DNA of 64,000 nt from Bacillota bacterium (GTDB lineage Bacteria > Bacillota > UBA994 > PWPR01): contig JANQLZ010000021.1 in the NCBI GenBank assembly GCA_028280325.1, forward strand, positions 27,615-91,614, written 5' to 3'. This document shows positions 9,275 through 19,941 of this stretch, piece by piece. The notes under the pieces were generated by a model. That model was not told the origin of the DNA. It ran no database searches and saw only the letters and a program-made list of their open reading frames with translations. The stretch's first letter is position 1. Each line of letters opens with the position of its first letter. The translations under genes were made by a program, and so were the position numbers.

Positions 9275-12200
9275 ATGAGTAAAAAAGCAATCCATTTTGC
9301 AGTTTTAATCGTGCTGGTCTCAGTAGTGATGTTTGTAGCTTTTATCATATTGGATACCAGCTACAAAGTTGTTCCCAGTAAAGATATAACTGAGCTGTCC
9401 TCTGTTAATTTTAATAATGGAGAGGTCGTGGCTTTAGACGGCCAGTGGGAGTTTTACTGGAGTAGAATCCTGTATCCTGAAGATTTTAATCATCCAGGGC
9501 CCCAAAGACAAGATGTGACTGTTCCTCACCACTGGACAAAAAACGGTTATCCCTCACAGGGAATAGCGACTTACCGATTGAATACAAAAGTAAATACCCA
9601 GGCCAATATTATGGCCCTTAAAATGCCGGTGGTCAGCATGACTGCTGTCCAGGTAATAATAAATGGACAGACTGTCGTTAGTAATCCGGATTTAACGCCT
9701 GAGAAAATTCCTAAAATTATTCCTTTTAAAATTGGTCGGGGAAATATCGAAATATTAGTTCATGTTGTCAATGAAATTAATCCCTACAGCGGTATAAGTG
9801 AAAGCATATTTTTGGGAAACTACCATGATATTCAACAGCTGGCCATTAATAATCTGATGGTTGATGCCTTTGTTATTATTATCCTTGCTTTAATGTCCAT
9901 AGTTCTGGTAATAATTTACCTGACTACTCAACGCAAAAATCCGCTGGTTCTGATTGTTGCCGGCATTTGCCTGGCTTTTGCTTTTAGCAACAGCGGTTAC
10001 AGTGAACGTCTGCTGTTTGTGTTTTTTCCCAATTTGCCTTTGGCAGTAGGCAAAAAAATTATTATGCTGATAGATTACTCAGGCACCATTCTTTATGTGT
10101 TTTTTTTAAGGATAGCCAGCAGAGACAGGGTATTTAAAATTGTTTCGAGGGTTGTCTATATTATCTATGGCGGGTATGGTTTAGCTATCATATTATTACC
10201 TCTTTCCTTCACCATACGTTTTGCAGATATGTATGTAATCTTCAACATCTGTTTTTTTGTGTTTTTATTTGCTAGGATGTTTATAAAACTGAGGAAAAAG
10301 GATTATGGCAGTATGAGCAAAAGCTCTATCGTGATTTTTTTAATTGCCTTTCTATACCCGCTATTGTATACCGTAGCCTTAATTATGTATTATATGGCCT
10401 GGTTGAACAGCCTCTGGATAGCCCAGGCCAGCAGTATTTTTTTCTCGTTAACACTTATCTTATACCTGTCCAATCAATTAAATGAATCATACAATGAAAC
10501 TACCTCAGCCCTGCAAAAGTTGATTAAAGTCGATAAGCTGAAAGATGAGTTTTTGATAAACACTACCCATGAGCTGCAAACCCCTCTGAATGGCATCATA
10601 AATATGACCGAGTCAATTTTAAAGGAGGGCCTGGGAACGCTCAGCTCAGAACAAAAAGAGTATCTGGGAATGGTTATTAAAACCTCCAAACGCTTGGGTT
10701 TGCTAGTAGAAGACATTAAAGACTTATCCCGAATTGAGCGTGATGATTTAGACCTGCACCTCAGAAATGTGGAGGTAGTTGCCATCATTAAAATGGTGGT
10801 AGAAATGCTGGCTGGTAATATTAACTTCAAGAATCTTCAGATTAACAACAGTATTGCAGCAGATAAGATTTATATCAGGGGTGACGAAAACAGAGTCATT
10901 CAAGTATTCTACAATGTATTAGGCAATGCCGTTAAATTTACTCCAAAAGGGACAGTAACCATTACATGCCAGCAATTTAAGGATTGCATTCAAATCAGGA
11001 TCGAGGATACCGGTATTGGTATTACCAGGGCAGAGCAGCAAAAACTATTTACTGAACGCACTGTAACTGATAGCGAATATGGGGGTATGGGAGTTGGCTT
11101 AAGGCTTTCTAAAAAGCTGATGAACCTGATGAACGGAGATATTTATCTGGATTGGTCTGCCAAGAATAAGGGCAGCAGATTCACTGTTGTGTTTGAAAAA
11201 GGTCGTGAGGGAGAGTCAGGTAATAATCAATTAAGTGAAGTAGCTGTCAGCACCAGGGCTCCTTCGCTAAACTCTAATCTGCAGCAAAAGAAATACCAGC
11301 TGCTGGTGGTCGATGATGAACCAGCAAATGTATATAGTATTACTGGTATACTTGATGATAAAGATATTTCATTTACAGTTGCTGGCAATGGCTACGATGC
11401 TCTGAAGGCGATTAATACCCATAAAGTCGATCTTATATTGTTGGACATTATGCTTCCGGGCATGAATGGTTTTGAGGTCTGCAGAATAGTCAGGCAGGAC
11501 TACAGTGCTACCGAATTACCCATAGTCTTGATAACTGCCAAAGATACGATACATGATTTAAAACTGGGCTTCGAGTCTGGGGCTAATGATTTTATTACTA
11601 AACCTTTTGCTGCTAATGAGCTGATAGCTCGAGTGCAAAATCTATTAGCACTTAAAGAAGCTATCAAGACATCACTTGATCATCAGCGCAGGTTCCTGCT
11701 GGCCCAAATCAAGCCCCATTTTATTTTTAACACTTTGGTCTCAATCGGCGTATTGTCCAGGATGGATGCCGATAAGGCAAATGATTTAATAGAAGATCTG
11801 TCGACATATCTGCGCAAGGTATTGGCCGAGACAGCTAACGACAGCCTGATTACCTTAACTTCCGAGCTTGAGTTTTTAGAGGCCTACTTAAAGATTGAAA
11901 AGGTTAGATTCGGTAACAGATTCAGTGTAGAGTTTGAGGTCAATGTAAAAACTGATACCGTGTTAATTCCCCCGTTGATTCTACAGCCGATAGTGGAGAA
12001 TGCAGTGCTTCATGGAGTCATGGCCAGGCCGGCCGGAGGCCTGATTAGTATTAATATTAACAAACACGATAATTTTATTGAATTTGTGGTTTCCGATAAT
12101 GGCCAGGGAATGAATCAAGAGCAAATCAACAGCGTTTTGACTGTAAACAGGGATAATAAAGGTATTGGACTGCAGAATATCAATTCCCGGCTGCAAACTA

Positions 12201-12289
12201 CGTACCAGGAGCAATTAGAGATTAACAGCAAACCAGGTGAGGGGACAGTCATTAAGTTTAAAATACCTGCCGAGGAGGAACCAAGGTGA
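9275..12289 (+). CDS. 7TMR-DISM-type hybrid sensor with two kinase modules
   Basis: 1004 residues. A membrane anchor lies at about 7-27, then an extracellular beta-rich sensor with a carbohydrate-binding-like look (QWEFYWSRIL, VPHHWT) to about 185, then seven membrane segments at about 195-400. This matches the 7TMR-DISM sensor layout. The cytoplasmic part has HisKA H432 (THELQTPLNG) with its ATPase domain (DTGIGI, GMGVGLRLS), a receiver domain at about 676-790 with D724 (LLDIMLPG), and a second LytS-type kinase with H815 (QIKPHFIFNTL), N-box PIVENAVLHG and a second ATPase domain. Phosphate could therefore enter through two routes. It overlaps the next regulator gene by 4 nt. Confidence 0.9.
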   Translation: MSKKAIHFAVLIVLVSVVMFVAFIILDTSYKVVPSKDITELSSVNFNNGEVVALDGQWEFYWSRILYPEDFNHPGPQRQDVTVPHHWTKNGYPSQGIATYRLNTKVNTQANIMALKMPVVSMTAVQVIINGQTVVSNPDLTPEKIPKIIPFKIGRGNIEILVHVVNEINPYSGISESIFLGNYHDIQQLAINNLMVDAFVIIILALMSIVLVIIYLTTQRKNPLVLIVAGICLAFAFSNSGYSERLLFVFFPNLPLAVGKKIIMLIDYSGTILYVFFLRIASRDRVFKIVSRVVYIIYGGYGLAIILLPLSFTIRFADMYVIFNICFFVFLFARMFIKLRKKDYGSMSKSSIVIFLIAFLYPLLYTVALIMYYMAWLNSLWIAQASSIFFSLTLILYLSNQLNESYNETTSALQKLIKVDKLKDEFLINTTHELQTPLNGIINMTESILKEGLGTLSSEQKEYLGMVIKTSKRLGLLVEDIKDLSRIERDDLDLHLRNVEVVAIIKMVVEMLAGNINFKNLQINNSIAADKIYIRGDENRVIQVFYNVLGNAVKFTPKGTVTITCQQFKDCIQIRIEDTGIGITRAEQQKLFTERTVTDSEYGGMGVGLRLSKKLMNLMNGDIYLDWSAKNKGSRFTVVFEKGREGESGNNQLSEVAVSTRAPSLNSNLQQKKYQLLVVDDEPANVYSITGILDDKDISFTVAGNGYDALKAINTHKVDLILLDIMLPGMNGFEVCRIVRQDYSATELPIVLITAKDTIHDLKLGFESGANDFITKPFAANELIARVQNLLALKEAIKTSLDHQRRFLLAQIKPHFIFNTLVSIGVLSRMDADKANDLIEDLSTYLRKVLAETANDSLITLTSELEFLEAYLKIEKVRFGNRFSVEFEVNVKTDTVLIPPLILQPIVENAVLHGVMARPAGGLISININKHDNFIEFVVSDNGQGMNQEQINSVLTVNRDNKGIGLQNINSRLQTTYQEQLEINSKPGEGTVIKFKIPAEEEPR

Positions 12290-13326
12290 TTAGAGCCGCA
12301 ATCGTCGACGATGAACCTTTAGTAATAGAGCACATCAAGTATGCTTTACACACCTTTGATACGATTGAGGTGGTAGCGGCATATAGCAATGCGCTGAAAG
12401 CCCTGAATGAGCTTGCAAAACTTCAGTTAGATGTTCTTTTTCTGGATATTAAAATGCCTGAAATAGATGGGCTGGCTTTTGCAACTGCACTTCTGGAAAG
12501 ACAAATCGATACCGAGATAATTTTTGTTACGGCTTTTGAGTGCTATGCGGTTAAGGCCTTTGAGGTGGCCGCACTGGACTACATTTTAAAACCGGTTAAT
12601 AAAAATCGGCTGCAAAAATCGATTTCCCGTTTAAATAAAGCTCAAAAGCACAGTATACGTTCAAGTAACTGTCATATTCAGTGCTTTAGACAGCTGACTG
12701 TAGTAGATAGCAGCAGCAATGATTTAGAGTTTATTTCCAGTAAATCTAAGGAGCTGTTTGCTTTCTTGCTGTTCAATAAAGCTAAGGTAAGCAAAGAATC
12801 CATTATAAACACTATCTGGCCAGATGCCGACTCTGCCAAAGCACTGGCCAATTTAAACACCTGCGTTTACAGAATCAGAAAAACCTTAAACAGCACTGGT
12901 TTGAGAATTATCTACAGCAAAGGATTTTATAGCTTAGAACTAACTGGTATGCAGATGGATATAGATACCTTTAATGAAATTGTCAATACAGTCAACGAAG
13001 GTAAGCAGTTGAGCTTTAGTACCGGTCAGCAACTGTTAAATGTCTTCCAGAATGGCTTGATGACTCACGAATCTTATAGCTGGCTGCTGAGTATTCAAGC
13101 CCAATATGCAGAAAACATGTATCACTCAATGCTAAAGATTGCTCAAGATCTTTATAGCAGCCAGCAGTATAGCCAGACAATTCAGCTTTTAAACAGCTAT
13201 TTAAGGGTCGAAAACCACCATGAAGATATTTGGCAGCTGTTAATCAACAGTTACCGGGCTATTGGTGACCGGATTCAGGAACGCAAGGCTAAGCAGCAGC
13301 TTAAAATGCTGTTAAAAGAATTATAA
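12286..13326 (+). CDS. Response regulator with SARP-like output (receiver, winged helix, BTAD)
   Basis: 346 residues from a GTG overlapping the kinase stop (GTGA), with AGGAGG upstream. The receiver has DD8-9, D54 (FLDIKMP), and K in YILKPVNK. A winged-helix domain at about 130-215 (FISSKSKELFAFLL, IIYSKGFYSLEL) is followed by a bacterial transcriptional activator (TPR-like) domain to the end. Partnering with a LytS-type kinase is common for this output. The next gene downstream, 122 bp away, is a giant surface protein and is the obvious candidate target; that is inference from position. Confidence 0.9.
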   Translation: MIRAAIVDDEPLVIEHIKYALHTFDTIEVVAAYSNALKALNELAKLQLDVLFLDIKMPEIDGLAFATALLERQIDTEIIFVTAFECYAVKAFEVAALDYILKPVNKNRLQKSISRLNKAQKHSIRSSNCHIQCFRQLTVVDSSSNDLEFISSKSKELFAFLLFNKAKVSKESIINTIWPDADSAKALANLNTCVYRIRKTLNSTGLRIIYSKGFYSLELTGMQMDIDTFNEIVNTVNEGKQLSFSTGQQLLNVFQNGLMTHESYSWLLSIQAQYAENMYHSMLKIAQDLYSSQQYSQTIQLLNSYLRVENHHEDIWQLLINSYRAIGDRIQERKAKQQLKMLLKEL

Positions 13327-13448
13327 AAAGCTAAGAGCTGGCTATATTCCGACCAGCTCAATGATGCTTTCAGTAGAATTGATGTCAGTATTCTGTTATT
13401 GCCTCTCTATATAATGTTTTTTATAAAAACAATAAAAGGGGTTATAGA

Positions 13449-16400
13449 ATGAGCAGAGTATCTGGCAAAAAAATTGTGAGTTTTACATTGATTCTGTTTT
13501 TAGTGACTGTTATAAATTTTACTTATATCAAACCGGCCCACGCTTCTACAGATGTTTGGGATGGGACGATAGCCACAGGGTATGCCAGCGGAATGGGTTC
13601 TGAATTTGATCCGTATCTTATCAGAACCGCAGAGCAGCTGGCCTATATGGCCAGTACAACAGTTGGCACTGACACACATGTCCTGCTGATGAATGATATC
13701 GATCTTAATGATCTGGAGTGGACGCCGATCAGTGATTTCAGAGGCATATTTGACGGTAGAGGTCATGTCATTCGCAATGTCAAAGTCACTGATCCCCCAG
13801 GCGGCAGAGCTGGGCTGTTTGGCATCATTCACTGGCCAAACTCCCATGTTAAAAACCTCGGGGTGGAGAATATCGACATAACAGTTGATGTCACAAATTA
13901 CTCATCAGCGAGTTTTGTTGGAGGGTTTACCGGGTATTTTACAGATGGGTCTATTGAGAACTGTTATGTGCAAAACGGCCGCATTTTAGTGGCTGCCAAT
14001 ATCTCCCCAAGTAATCCGGAGGGAGATACGCTGGATAATGATACCCATAAAGCCTATACCGGAGGTTTTACCGGCAATAGTAGTAGAGGTGTTATCAGCA
14101 ACTGTTATAGTCAGGTTGATGTTGTCAGCAAGGTCAAGCATGTGTCGGCATCTGCTACTGCCGGTTTTACAGGCAATAATGCTCATGCAACCAGAACTGA
14201 AAACTGTTACTCAGCCGGAGCCGTAGTCTTCCATCCAGTTACTGCCTGGAGTGGTGTTGGCACCTTTTCCGGATGGGCCAATAGTAAAGAAGTAAACTGC
14301 TATTATGACAAAACATTAACTGGCGATGTAAACAAATCAGGCAATGATAGTTCAACAGGATTAACAACGGCAGAAATGCAGACTGCTACGCCTTTTGAGG
14401 GCTGGGACACCAGTACCTGGGATTTTACCGAGGGGCAATATCCGACCCTGATCCCCCCGGTTTACGATGAAACAGCCCCTGAATTTGTGGACAACTATCC
14501 GGTAATAGCGTCATTATCGGAAACATCATGTGATATAACTGTACAGCCTGATGAAGACAGCAGTTTGGCCTATGTAGTTTTATCGGCAGGCTCCCCGGCC
14601 CCAACTACCACGCAGGTCTTAAGGCTGGAGGATAGCGCAGGTAATTATGTGGACAGTTCCGGAGTAATCAACTTAACGGCCGGAAGTGAGGACACGCTAT
14701 CTATAACTGATTTAACTAAAGGGCAGAGTTATCAGATTTACATGGTCTTGTATGACAGCGCCATACCCATGAATATTTCTGCCAGTCCGATAATAGTAGA
14801 TTTTACTACCCCTGATACCGATCCACCCCAGATTGCCACTGGCTATCCGCTATTATCAGAGCTGGTCGACAGGAGCTGCCAGATAACCATTGAAGTCGAC
14901 GAGGACAGCACCTGCTATTTTGTAGTACTGCCGCAAACTGAAGCTGCCCCCACAGCAGAGCAGGTTAAACAGGCTCTTGACAGCTGGGGAAACAGTGTTG
15001 AGGTCAATGGTGAGATACCGTTAACCGCTGACACAGGTCATTCCTTTACCGTAAAAGGGCTGGCACCTGACACCGACTATAATCTGTACTTAGCTGTCGA
15101 GGATCTGTCGGCCAATAAAAACATGACCCCACAGCCAGTTGTGATTTCTGTGGCAACTGCTGCCGACATTTATCCGCCCATTTTTGAGATGGAGCCCGGT
15201 ATTGGCAGCAAAACAGATCAGACCAGTGCCATTGAGTTTCAGGTGGATGAAACCGGCACAGCATATTATGTGTTATTAAGTGACGCTGCTCCTGAACCCA
15301 ATATTGATCAGATTAAAAATGGCAGTGACGGTCTCGATGCCCCCGGCTTAAAGAACGGGGAGTTAGCAGTTAGCGATGCTGTCTCTACGATTACTCTTAC
15401 AGGGCTGCAGCCAGAAACCAACTATGACTTTTACTTAATTGTCGAGGATATTCAGGGACAGGCTACGGGTATCAAAAAAATCGATTTGCTCACCGACGCA
15501 GATCAGTATCCCCCGGTATTCACCCAACCGCCCCAAGCTCTGGACATAACAGATACCAGCCTTAAAGTGCAGTTCACAGCCAATGAACCGGGTACGGTCT
15601 TTTATGCCATAACCAATAATTCAGGGATGATTCCCATTCCCACTCCGCAACAGCTGGTTGAGCAATCCCAGCCGACCTTTATTGCGGCCGGCAGCTATGA
15701 ATACGATCCAGCCGGACAGCCAGAGTTCACAGTACAGTCTCTTCAGGAAAATCAAAATTACCGAGTTTGCCTGGTCTTGAGAGATAATCAGGCAACACCA
15801 AATCTGCAGAGTGAGGTTACTGTTGTGGAGGTAACCACTGCTCCGGATGTTGAGGAACCGGTATTGACTGCAGGCTACCCTAAAGATATCTCGGCGCTGG
15901 ACAAATCATGTGCTTTTGTGATCAGGGCCAATGAGGCTGGTTATGGCTACTATGTGGTTTTAGAAAATGGTTCAAACCCACCTGATTCTGCCCAGGTAAA
16001 ACAAGGTGAGATTGAGAATGAGGTTGTCCTGAACGAAGGCAATTTCATGTTTGAAACTGAGTTAGAAAAGTTGATTGAAGTCGGTAATTTAAGCGCCAAT
16101 ACCGAGTACGATATCTACTTTGTCTTAGAAGACAGGGCCTCTACCAGGAATCTGCAGAGCGAGCCGACCCTGGTTGAGGTAGTTACTCAGCCTGACATCA
16201 CTGCTCCCCTTAATGCAGCCAGCTACCCCCACAAAGGTGCAGAGGCCGAAACAGTTTGCAGCGTAAAAACCCAGGCCGATGAGGATGCCGTCGGATACTA
16301 TGTTGTCCTTAGCAGCAATGCTGTTGTGCCCAGTGCCGCAGATGTTAAAAATGCCAGCAGTGGGCAGTTAGCCAACCTAGTTAAATATGGCCAGTTCGAT

Positions 16401-19400
16401 GTTCATAAAAACGAGGAAACGACGCATATTATTGATGAACTAAGCTCAGCCACAGCTTATTACCTGTATCTTGTACTGGAGGATAAGGCTGATACCCCTA
16501 ATTTACAAAGTCTGGCAAGCGAGATCGAGCTGATAACAAAGCCGCCAACTGGCGATTTTGCGGCCGGCAACGGCTCTGCTGCCAATCCGTATCAGGTAGC
16601 GACTGTTGCCCAACTTAAAAAGCTTGAGGATGAAAACCACAATAATCAATTAAATCATTTTGCCTTAAGCGCTAATCTCGATTTGAGCTCAGAAACGAAC
16701 TGGGCGCCGTTGTGTAATGATAGTGGATTCCAAGGGAGTTTAGCTGGCAATGGTTTTACAGTCTCTAATCTGAGTATTATTGGAGGAAGCGGGGCTGCAG
16801 GTGATTACTTAGGTTTATTTGCTAAAGCCAGTGGGGCTGAAATTGATAATCTAAATCTGTCCAATGTCAGCATAACTGACGGTCGAAGCTACATCGGTTC
16901 ATTAGCTGGTGAAACAGCAGACACGATTATCAGTAATGTTACGGTTAGCAGCGGTGTTGTCGAAGGCAGCTCTTTTACAGGTGGGCTGATTGGCAGGTTA
17001 AACAATGGTACCGGCAACGTATTAAGCAAAATTGAAAACTGCATTACCGATCTGGAAACAACCTGTCATTCCTCTACCGGAGGCGGGCTGGTCGGAGTAG
17101 TGGTCAGAGATCCTCACTCAGAGAAGCAGATAATTAACTGTCATGCGCTGGGTTCAGTTAAAGGCGGGATACGCCTGGGGGGCCTGGTCGGCAGTAATTC
17201 AGGTGCCGCAATCTCCCTCAGTTCGGCAAGTGGCCAGGTCGAGGGCAGCTATGATATCGGTGGACTGGTTGGCATAAGCGAAGCCAGCATCACAGACAGT
17301 CAGGCCAGAGGCGATGTCGTCGGTACTGGCAGAGCCGGAGGTTTAGTCGGCACCCTTAAATCTGATTCAGCCAGTATAAAAAACAGCTATGCCAGCGGAC
17401 AGGTTAGCGGGGACAATGCAGTAGGAGGTTTAGTGGGTCAGATCAGCGGCAATCCCAGTATCTCCAACTGTTACGCCCAAGGTGATGTAGATGGCCAAAA
17501 CAATATCGGAGGGCTGATCGGGTATTCATTGTACGCGACACTACATAACTCCTACGCCTCTGGTAATGTTGATGGTAATACCAGTGTTGGTGGTTTGGCC
17601 GGCAGCTATCTGGGTGGCGAAATCAGTAATGTATATGCCCGTGGAGATGTAACTACTATTGACGGCGATAATGATAATATAGGGGGGCTGATTGGTAAGA
17701 TTGCCAACACCAGCTTGCAAAGCTCTTTTACAACTACTCAGCTTCAGGTGATTGATGTCTCCGATAAAGCAGTTGGCGGATTAATAGGCGACTATGCTAA
17801 TACCGCAGTCATCAGCAACTCATATAATCTGATTGAAAACTGTGCAGAAGACTGTGGGGGCTACGATAGTGAAACAGTAACGGCACAAGAAATCAATTCA
17901 GTATCATGGTATGAACAGACACTGGGATGGGATTCGGCAGACTGGCAACTTGCTGCCAGGGTGACCAATGGAGAATATCCGCTGATTTATCAGCAGGGTA
18001 CAACTACTTTGCTCTCTGAGCAGGAACAGTTCAAACTGCCGATAGACTATCTTGCAAAACTGAAGATAAATGATATTAGCGATAACGCAAAAATCAATGC
18101 CGCCAGCTTAGTCGATGAACAGGTCATAATATCCGGGATCATTCAGCTGGAAAATGTATCTAATGTAACCATTTCATTTAATGGTATTTTATCTCAGGAC
18201 TTCAGTACCGGGGTGGCATTTGATAGTGTCACTGGTAGCTATCAGACTGCATTTACCAGACAGGAACTAATCGACAATGAATTAGTTGGAGAGGATCGGT
18301 ATTTAGAGATCAGGGTAGTCTTAGCAGATGGAACTGAGGTGCAGAAAAGAGTTGAAGGCATTGATATTGGCTTTAGCGTTCCAGAAGTAACCGATGTAGA
18401 GAGTGGCAGAGTTTATGCAGCCAATTCTACCGTTACACCGCTGTTTACCGCCGAGTCTGCCACTTTAAATGGCAGCCCATATATTTCGGGCACACCTGTC
18501 ACCCGGTCTGGAAGATATACATTAGTTGTCACAGACTATGCCGGCAATACAAACACGATCAGTTTTACTATTGCTGCCAAGGCTGATGATAAGGACGATG
18601 ACAAAGACGACGAAAAAGACCTTGAAGAAGATAAAGAAATACCTGTAAATGAAGATGCTGTCATCGATGTGGCCGGCAGTAAGCATATTATTGGCGTGAT
18701 TGAATTATCTGAGGATCAGTCAGAAGCCAATATCCAGCTCGATGAAAAGCTGCTAAAAAATGTTTTAAGCAGCTCTGCAGATAAGAAGATTGAGTTGCCG
18801 GTAGTAGCCAGGGCCAGCACTGTCAAAGGAACGCTGACCGGCCAAATGGTTAAGGAAATGGAGCAGCAGCAAGTAGTATTAAATGTAAAAACTGAAGCTG
18901 TAACCTACACCGTGCCAGCATCCGAGATTCAAATAGACGATGTATCAAAAAAACTGGGTGAACAAGTAGAGCTGCAAGACATTAATGTCGAGGTTGCCAT
19001 TAGCGAAACCCCAGTGGAAATGATCAAGATAGTAGAAAGCTCTGCCGAGCGAGGCACCTACCAGCTGGTCACCCCGCCGGTAAACTTTAAGGTTACCTGT
19101 ACCTACAAAGACAAGACAGTTAGTGTAGATAAGTTTAAAACCTATGTGGAGAGAACTATTGCCATTCCCGATCATGTCGACCCGGCAAAGATTACAACCG
19201 GGGTAATTATTTATCCGGACGGAACGGATTTTCATGTGCCAACCACGGTGTATGAAAAAGATGGCAGGTATTATGCCATAATAAACAGCCTTACTAACAG
19301 TACCTACTCCGTAATCTGGAATCCCAAAAACTACCAGGATGTTGCCGGGCATTGGGCTGCAGCTATCTGTAATGAAATGGGTGCCAGGATGGTTGTTGAA

Positions 19401-19892
19401 GAGAATTCTCCGACTGCCTTTGGTCCGGACCAAGTCGTAACCCGTCTCGACTACACCAAAACGATTGTTGCCGCTTTGGGCTTGGGTAATCGGGGAAGTC
19501 TCGAAAAGTTTGAGGATATTACCCCAAGTCAGAGTAGTTTTGGAGTAGTTGCCACTGCACTGGAGTATGGACTTATTAGCGGTTACAGCGATAATACCTT
19601 CAGGCCGGAAAACTATGTTACCCGTCAAGAAGCGGCAGCGCTGACAGTTAGAGCTATGGAGTTTGCCGGGCTGCAGGTAGCATATTCAGCTGAAGAGTTA
19701 CAAGATGAACTGCAGGGATTCACCGATGCAGAGCAAATTGGCGATTGGGCCAGGCGGTCAGCGGCAATTTGTGCTAAGCATGAGCTTATTGTCGGCAATG
19801 ACTTAGGTCAATTCAGTCCGACAAGCAATATTACTAAAGCTGAATTGGCAGCAATTATTATGAGAATGCTTCAGAAAGCCAAGCTGATATAA
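13449..19892 (+). CDS. Giant S-layer-anchored surface protein with GLUG and Fn3-like repeats
   Basis: 2147 residues. A signal peptide covers about 1-32 (hydrophobic core, cleavage near AHAS). A first GLUG-type beta-repeat region (GGFTGY, GGFTGN) lies at about 35-335. Six related Fn3-like domains span about 340-1030, each opening like DxxPP and containing YYVVL. A second GLUG region (GGLVG, GGLIG repeats) runs about 1035-1510. Further beta domains and a short acidic linker (DDKDDDKDDEKDLEEDKE, about 1711) follow, then three SLH domains at about 1960-2147 for binding pyruvylated secondary wall polymer. The role is likely adhesion or surface coating. The start has AAAGGGG upstream. It lies behind the kinase and SARP-like genes. 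Confidence 0.9.
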   Translation: MSRVSGKKIVSFTLILFLVTVINFTYIKPAHASTDVWDGTIATGYASGMGSEFDPYLIRTAEQLAYMASTTVGTDTHVLLMNDIDLNDLEWTPISDFRGIFDGRGHVIRNVKVTDPPGGRAGLFGIIHWPNSHVKNLGVENIDITVDVTNYSSASFVGGFTGYFTDGSIENCYVQNGRILVAANISPSNPEGDTLDNDTHKAYTGGFTGNSSRGVISNCYSQVDVVSKVKHVSASATAGFTGNNAHATRTENCYSAGAVVFHPVTAWSGVGTFSGWANSKEVNCYYDKTLTGDVNKSGNDSSTGLTTAEMQTATPFEGWDTSTWDFTEGQYPTLIPPVYDETAPEFVDNYPVIASLSETSCDITVQPDEDSSLAYVVLSAGSPAPTTTQVLRLEDSAGNYVDSSGVINLTAGSEDTLSITDLTKGQSYQIYMVLYDSAIPMNISASPIIVDFTTPDTDPPQIATGYPLLSELVDRSCQITIEVDEDSTCYFVVLPQTEAAPTAEQVKQALDSWGNSVEVNGEIPLTADTGHSFTVKGLAPDTDYNLYLAVEDLSANKNMTPQPVVISVATAADIYPPIFEMEPGIGSKTDQTSAIEFQVDETGTAYYVLLSDAAPEPNIDQIKNGSDGLDAPGLKNGELAVSDAVSTITLTGLQPETNYDFYLIVEDIQGQATGIKKIDLLTDADQYPPVFTQPPQALDITDTSLKVQFTANEPGTVFYAITNNSGMIPIPTPQQLVEQSQPTFIAAGSYEYDPAGQPEFTVQSLQENQNYRVCLVLRDNQATPNLQSEVTVVEVTTAPDVEEPVLTAGYPKDISALDKSCAFVIRANEAGYGYYVVLENGSNPPDSAQVKQGEIENEVVLNEGNFMFETELEKLIEVGNLSANTEYDIYFVLEDRASTRNLQSEPTLVEVVTQPDITAPLNAASYPHKGAEAETVCSVKTQADEDAVGYYVVLSSNAVVPSAADVKNASSGQLANLVKYGQFDVHKNEETTHIIDELSSATAYYLYLVLEDKADTPNLQSLASEIELITKPPTGDFAAGNGSAANPYQVATVAQLKKLEDENHNNQLNHFALSANLDLSSETNWAPLCNDSGFQGSLAGNGFTVSNLSIIGGSGAAGDYLGLFAKASGAEIDNLNLSNVSITDGRSYIGSLAGETADTIISNVTVSSGVVEGSSFTGGLIGRLNNGTGNVLSKIENCITDLETTCHSSTGGGLVGVVVRDPHSEKQIINCHALGSVKGGIRLGGLVGSNSGAAISLSSASGQVEGSYDIGGLVGISEASITDSQARGDVVGTGRAGGLVGTLKSDSASIKNSYASGQVSGDNAVGGLVGQISGNPSISNCYAQGDVDGQNNIGGLIGYSLYATLHNSYASGNVDGNTSVGGLAGSYLGGEISNVYARGDVTTIDGDNDNIGGLIGKIANTSLQSSFTTTQLQVIDVSDKAVGGLIGDYANTAVISNSYNLIENCAEDCGGYDSETVTAQEINSVSWYEQTLGWDSADWQLAARVTNGEYPLIYQQGTTTLLSEQEQFKLPIDYLAKLKINDISDNAKINAASLVDEQVIISGIIQLENVSNVTISFNGILSQDFSTGVAFDSVTGSYQTAFTRQELIDNELVGEDRYLEIRVVLADGTEVQKRVEGIDIGFSVPEVTDVESGRVYAANSTVTPLFTAESATLNGSPYISGTPVTRSGRYTLVVTDYAGNTNTISFTIAAKADDKDDDKDDEKDLEEDKEIPVNEDAVIDVAGSKHIIGVIELSEDQSEANIQLDEKLLKNVLSSSADKKIELPVVARASTVKGTLTGQMVKEMEQQQVVLNVKTEAVTYTVPASEIQIDDVSKKLGEQVELQDINVEVAISETPVEMIKIVESSAERGTYQLVTPPVNFKVTCTYKDKTVSVDKFKTYVERTIAIPDHVDPAKITTGVIIYPDGTDFHVPTTVYEKDGRYYAIINSLTNSTYSVIWNPKNYQDVAGHWAAAICNEMGARMVVEENSPTAFGPDQVVTRLDYTKTIVAALGLGNRGSLEKFEDITPSQSSFGVVATALEYGLISGYSDNTFRPENYVTRQEAAALTVRAMEFAGLQVAYSAEELQDELQGFTDAEQIGDWARRSAAICAKHELIVGNDLGQFSPTSNITKAELAAIIMRMLQKAKLI
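14467..16540 (+). repeat. Six tandem Fn3-like domain repeats within the surface protein
   Basis: Six units of roughly 110-115 codons. Recurring marks are a DxxxP opening, an acidic DEDS/DETG-like turn, Y-Y/F-V-V-L, then an A-x-Y-x-L/I-Y-L/F-V-L-x-D strand and a closing V-x-T. Units differ clearly at the DNA level, so they are old duplications rather than a recent tandem expansion. Confidence 0.75.
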
Positions 19893-19906
19893 TCTGTTAA
19901 ATAACA

Positions 19907-19941
19907 GGGGCTGCTCAAAATAACGAGCAGCTCCTTTTTTT
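19907..19941 (+). terminator. Strong terminator after the surface protein
   Basis: A 10-bp stem (GGGGCTGCTC / GAGCAGCTCC, one G-T pair) with an 8-nt loop is followed by seven Ts. Confidence 0.9.

Noticed and set aside
13693..14226. Short plus-strand frames of about 62 codons inside the surface-protein gene
   Set aside because: They are out-of-frame shadows of a long gene with a clear signal peptide and domains.
18945..19628. 227-codon open frame on the minus strand
   Set aside because: It lies wholly inside the surface-protein gene opposite its SLH region, has no ribosome site, and its residues show no domain pattern.
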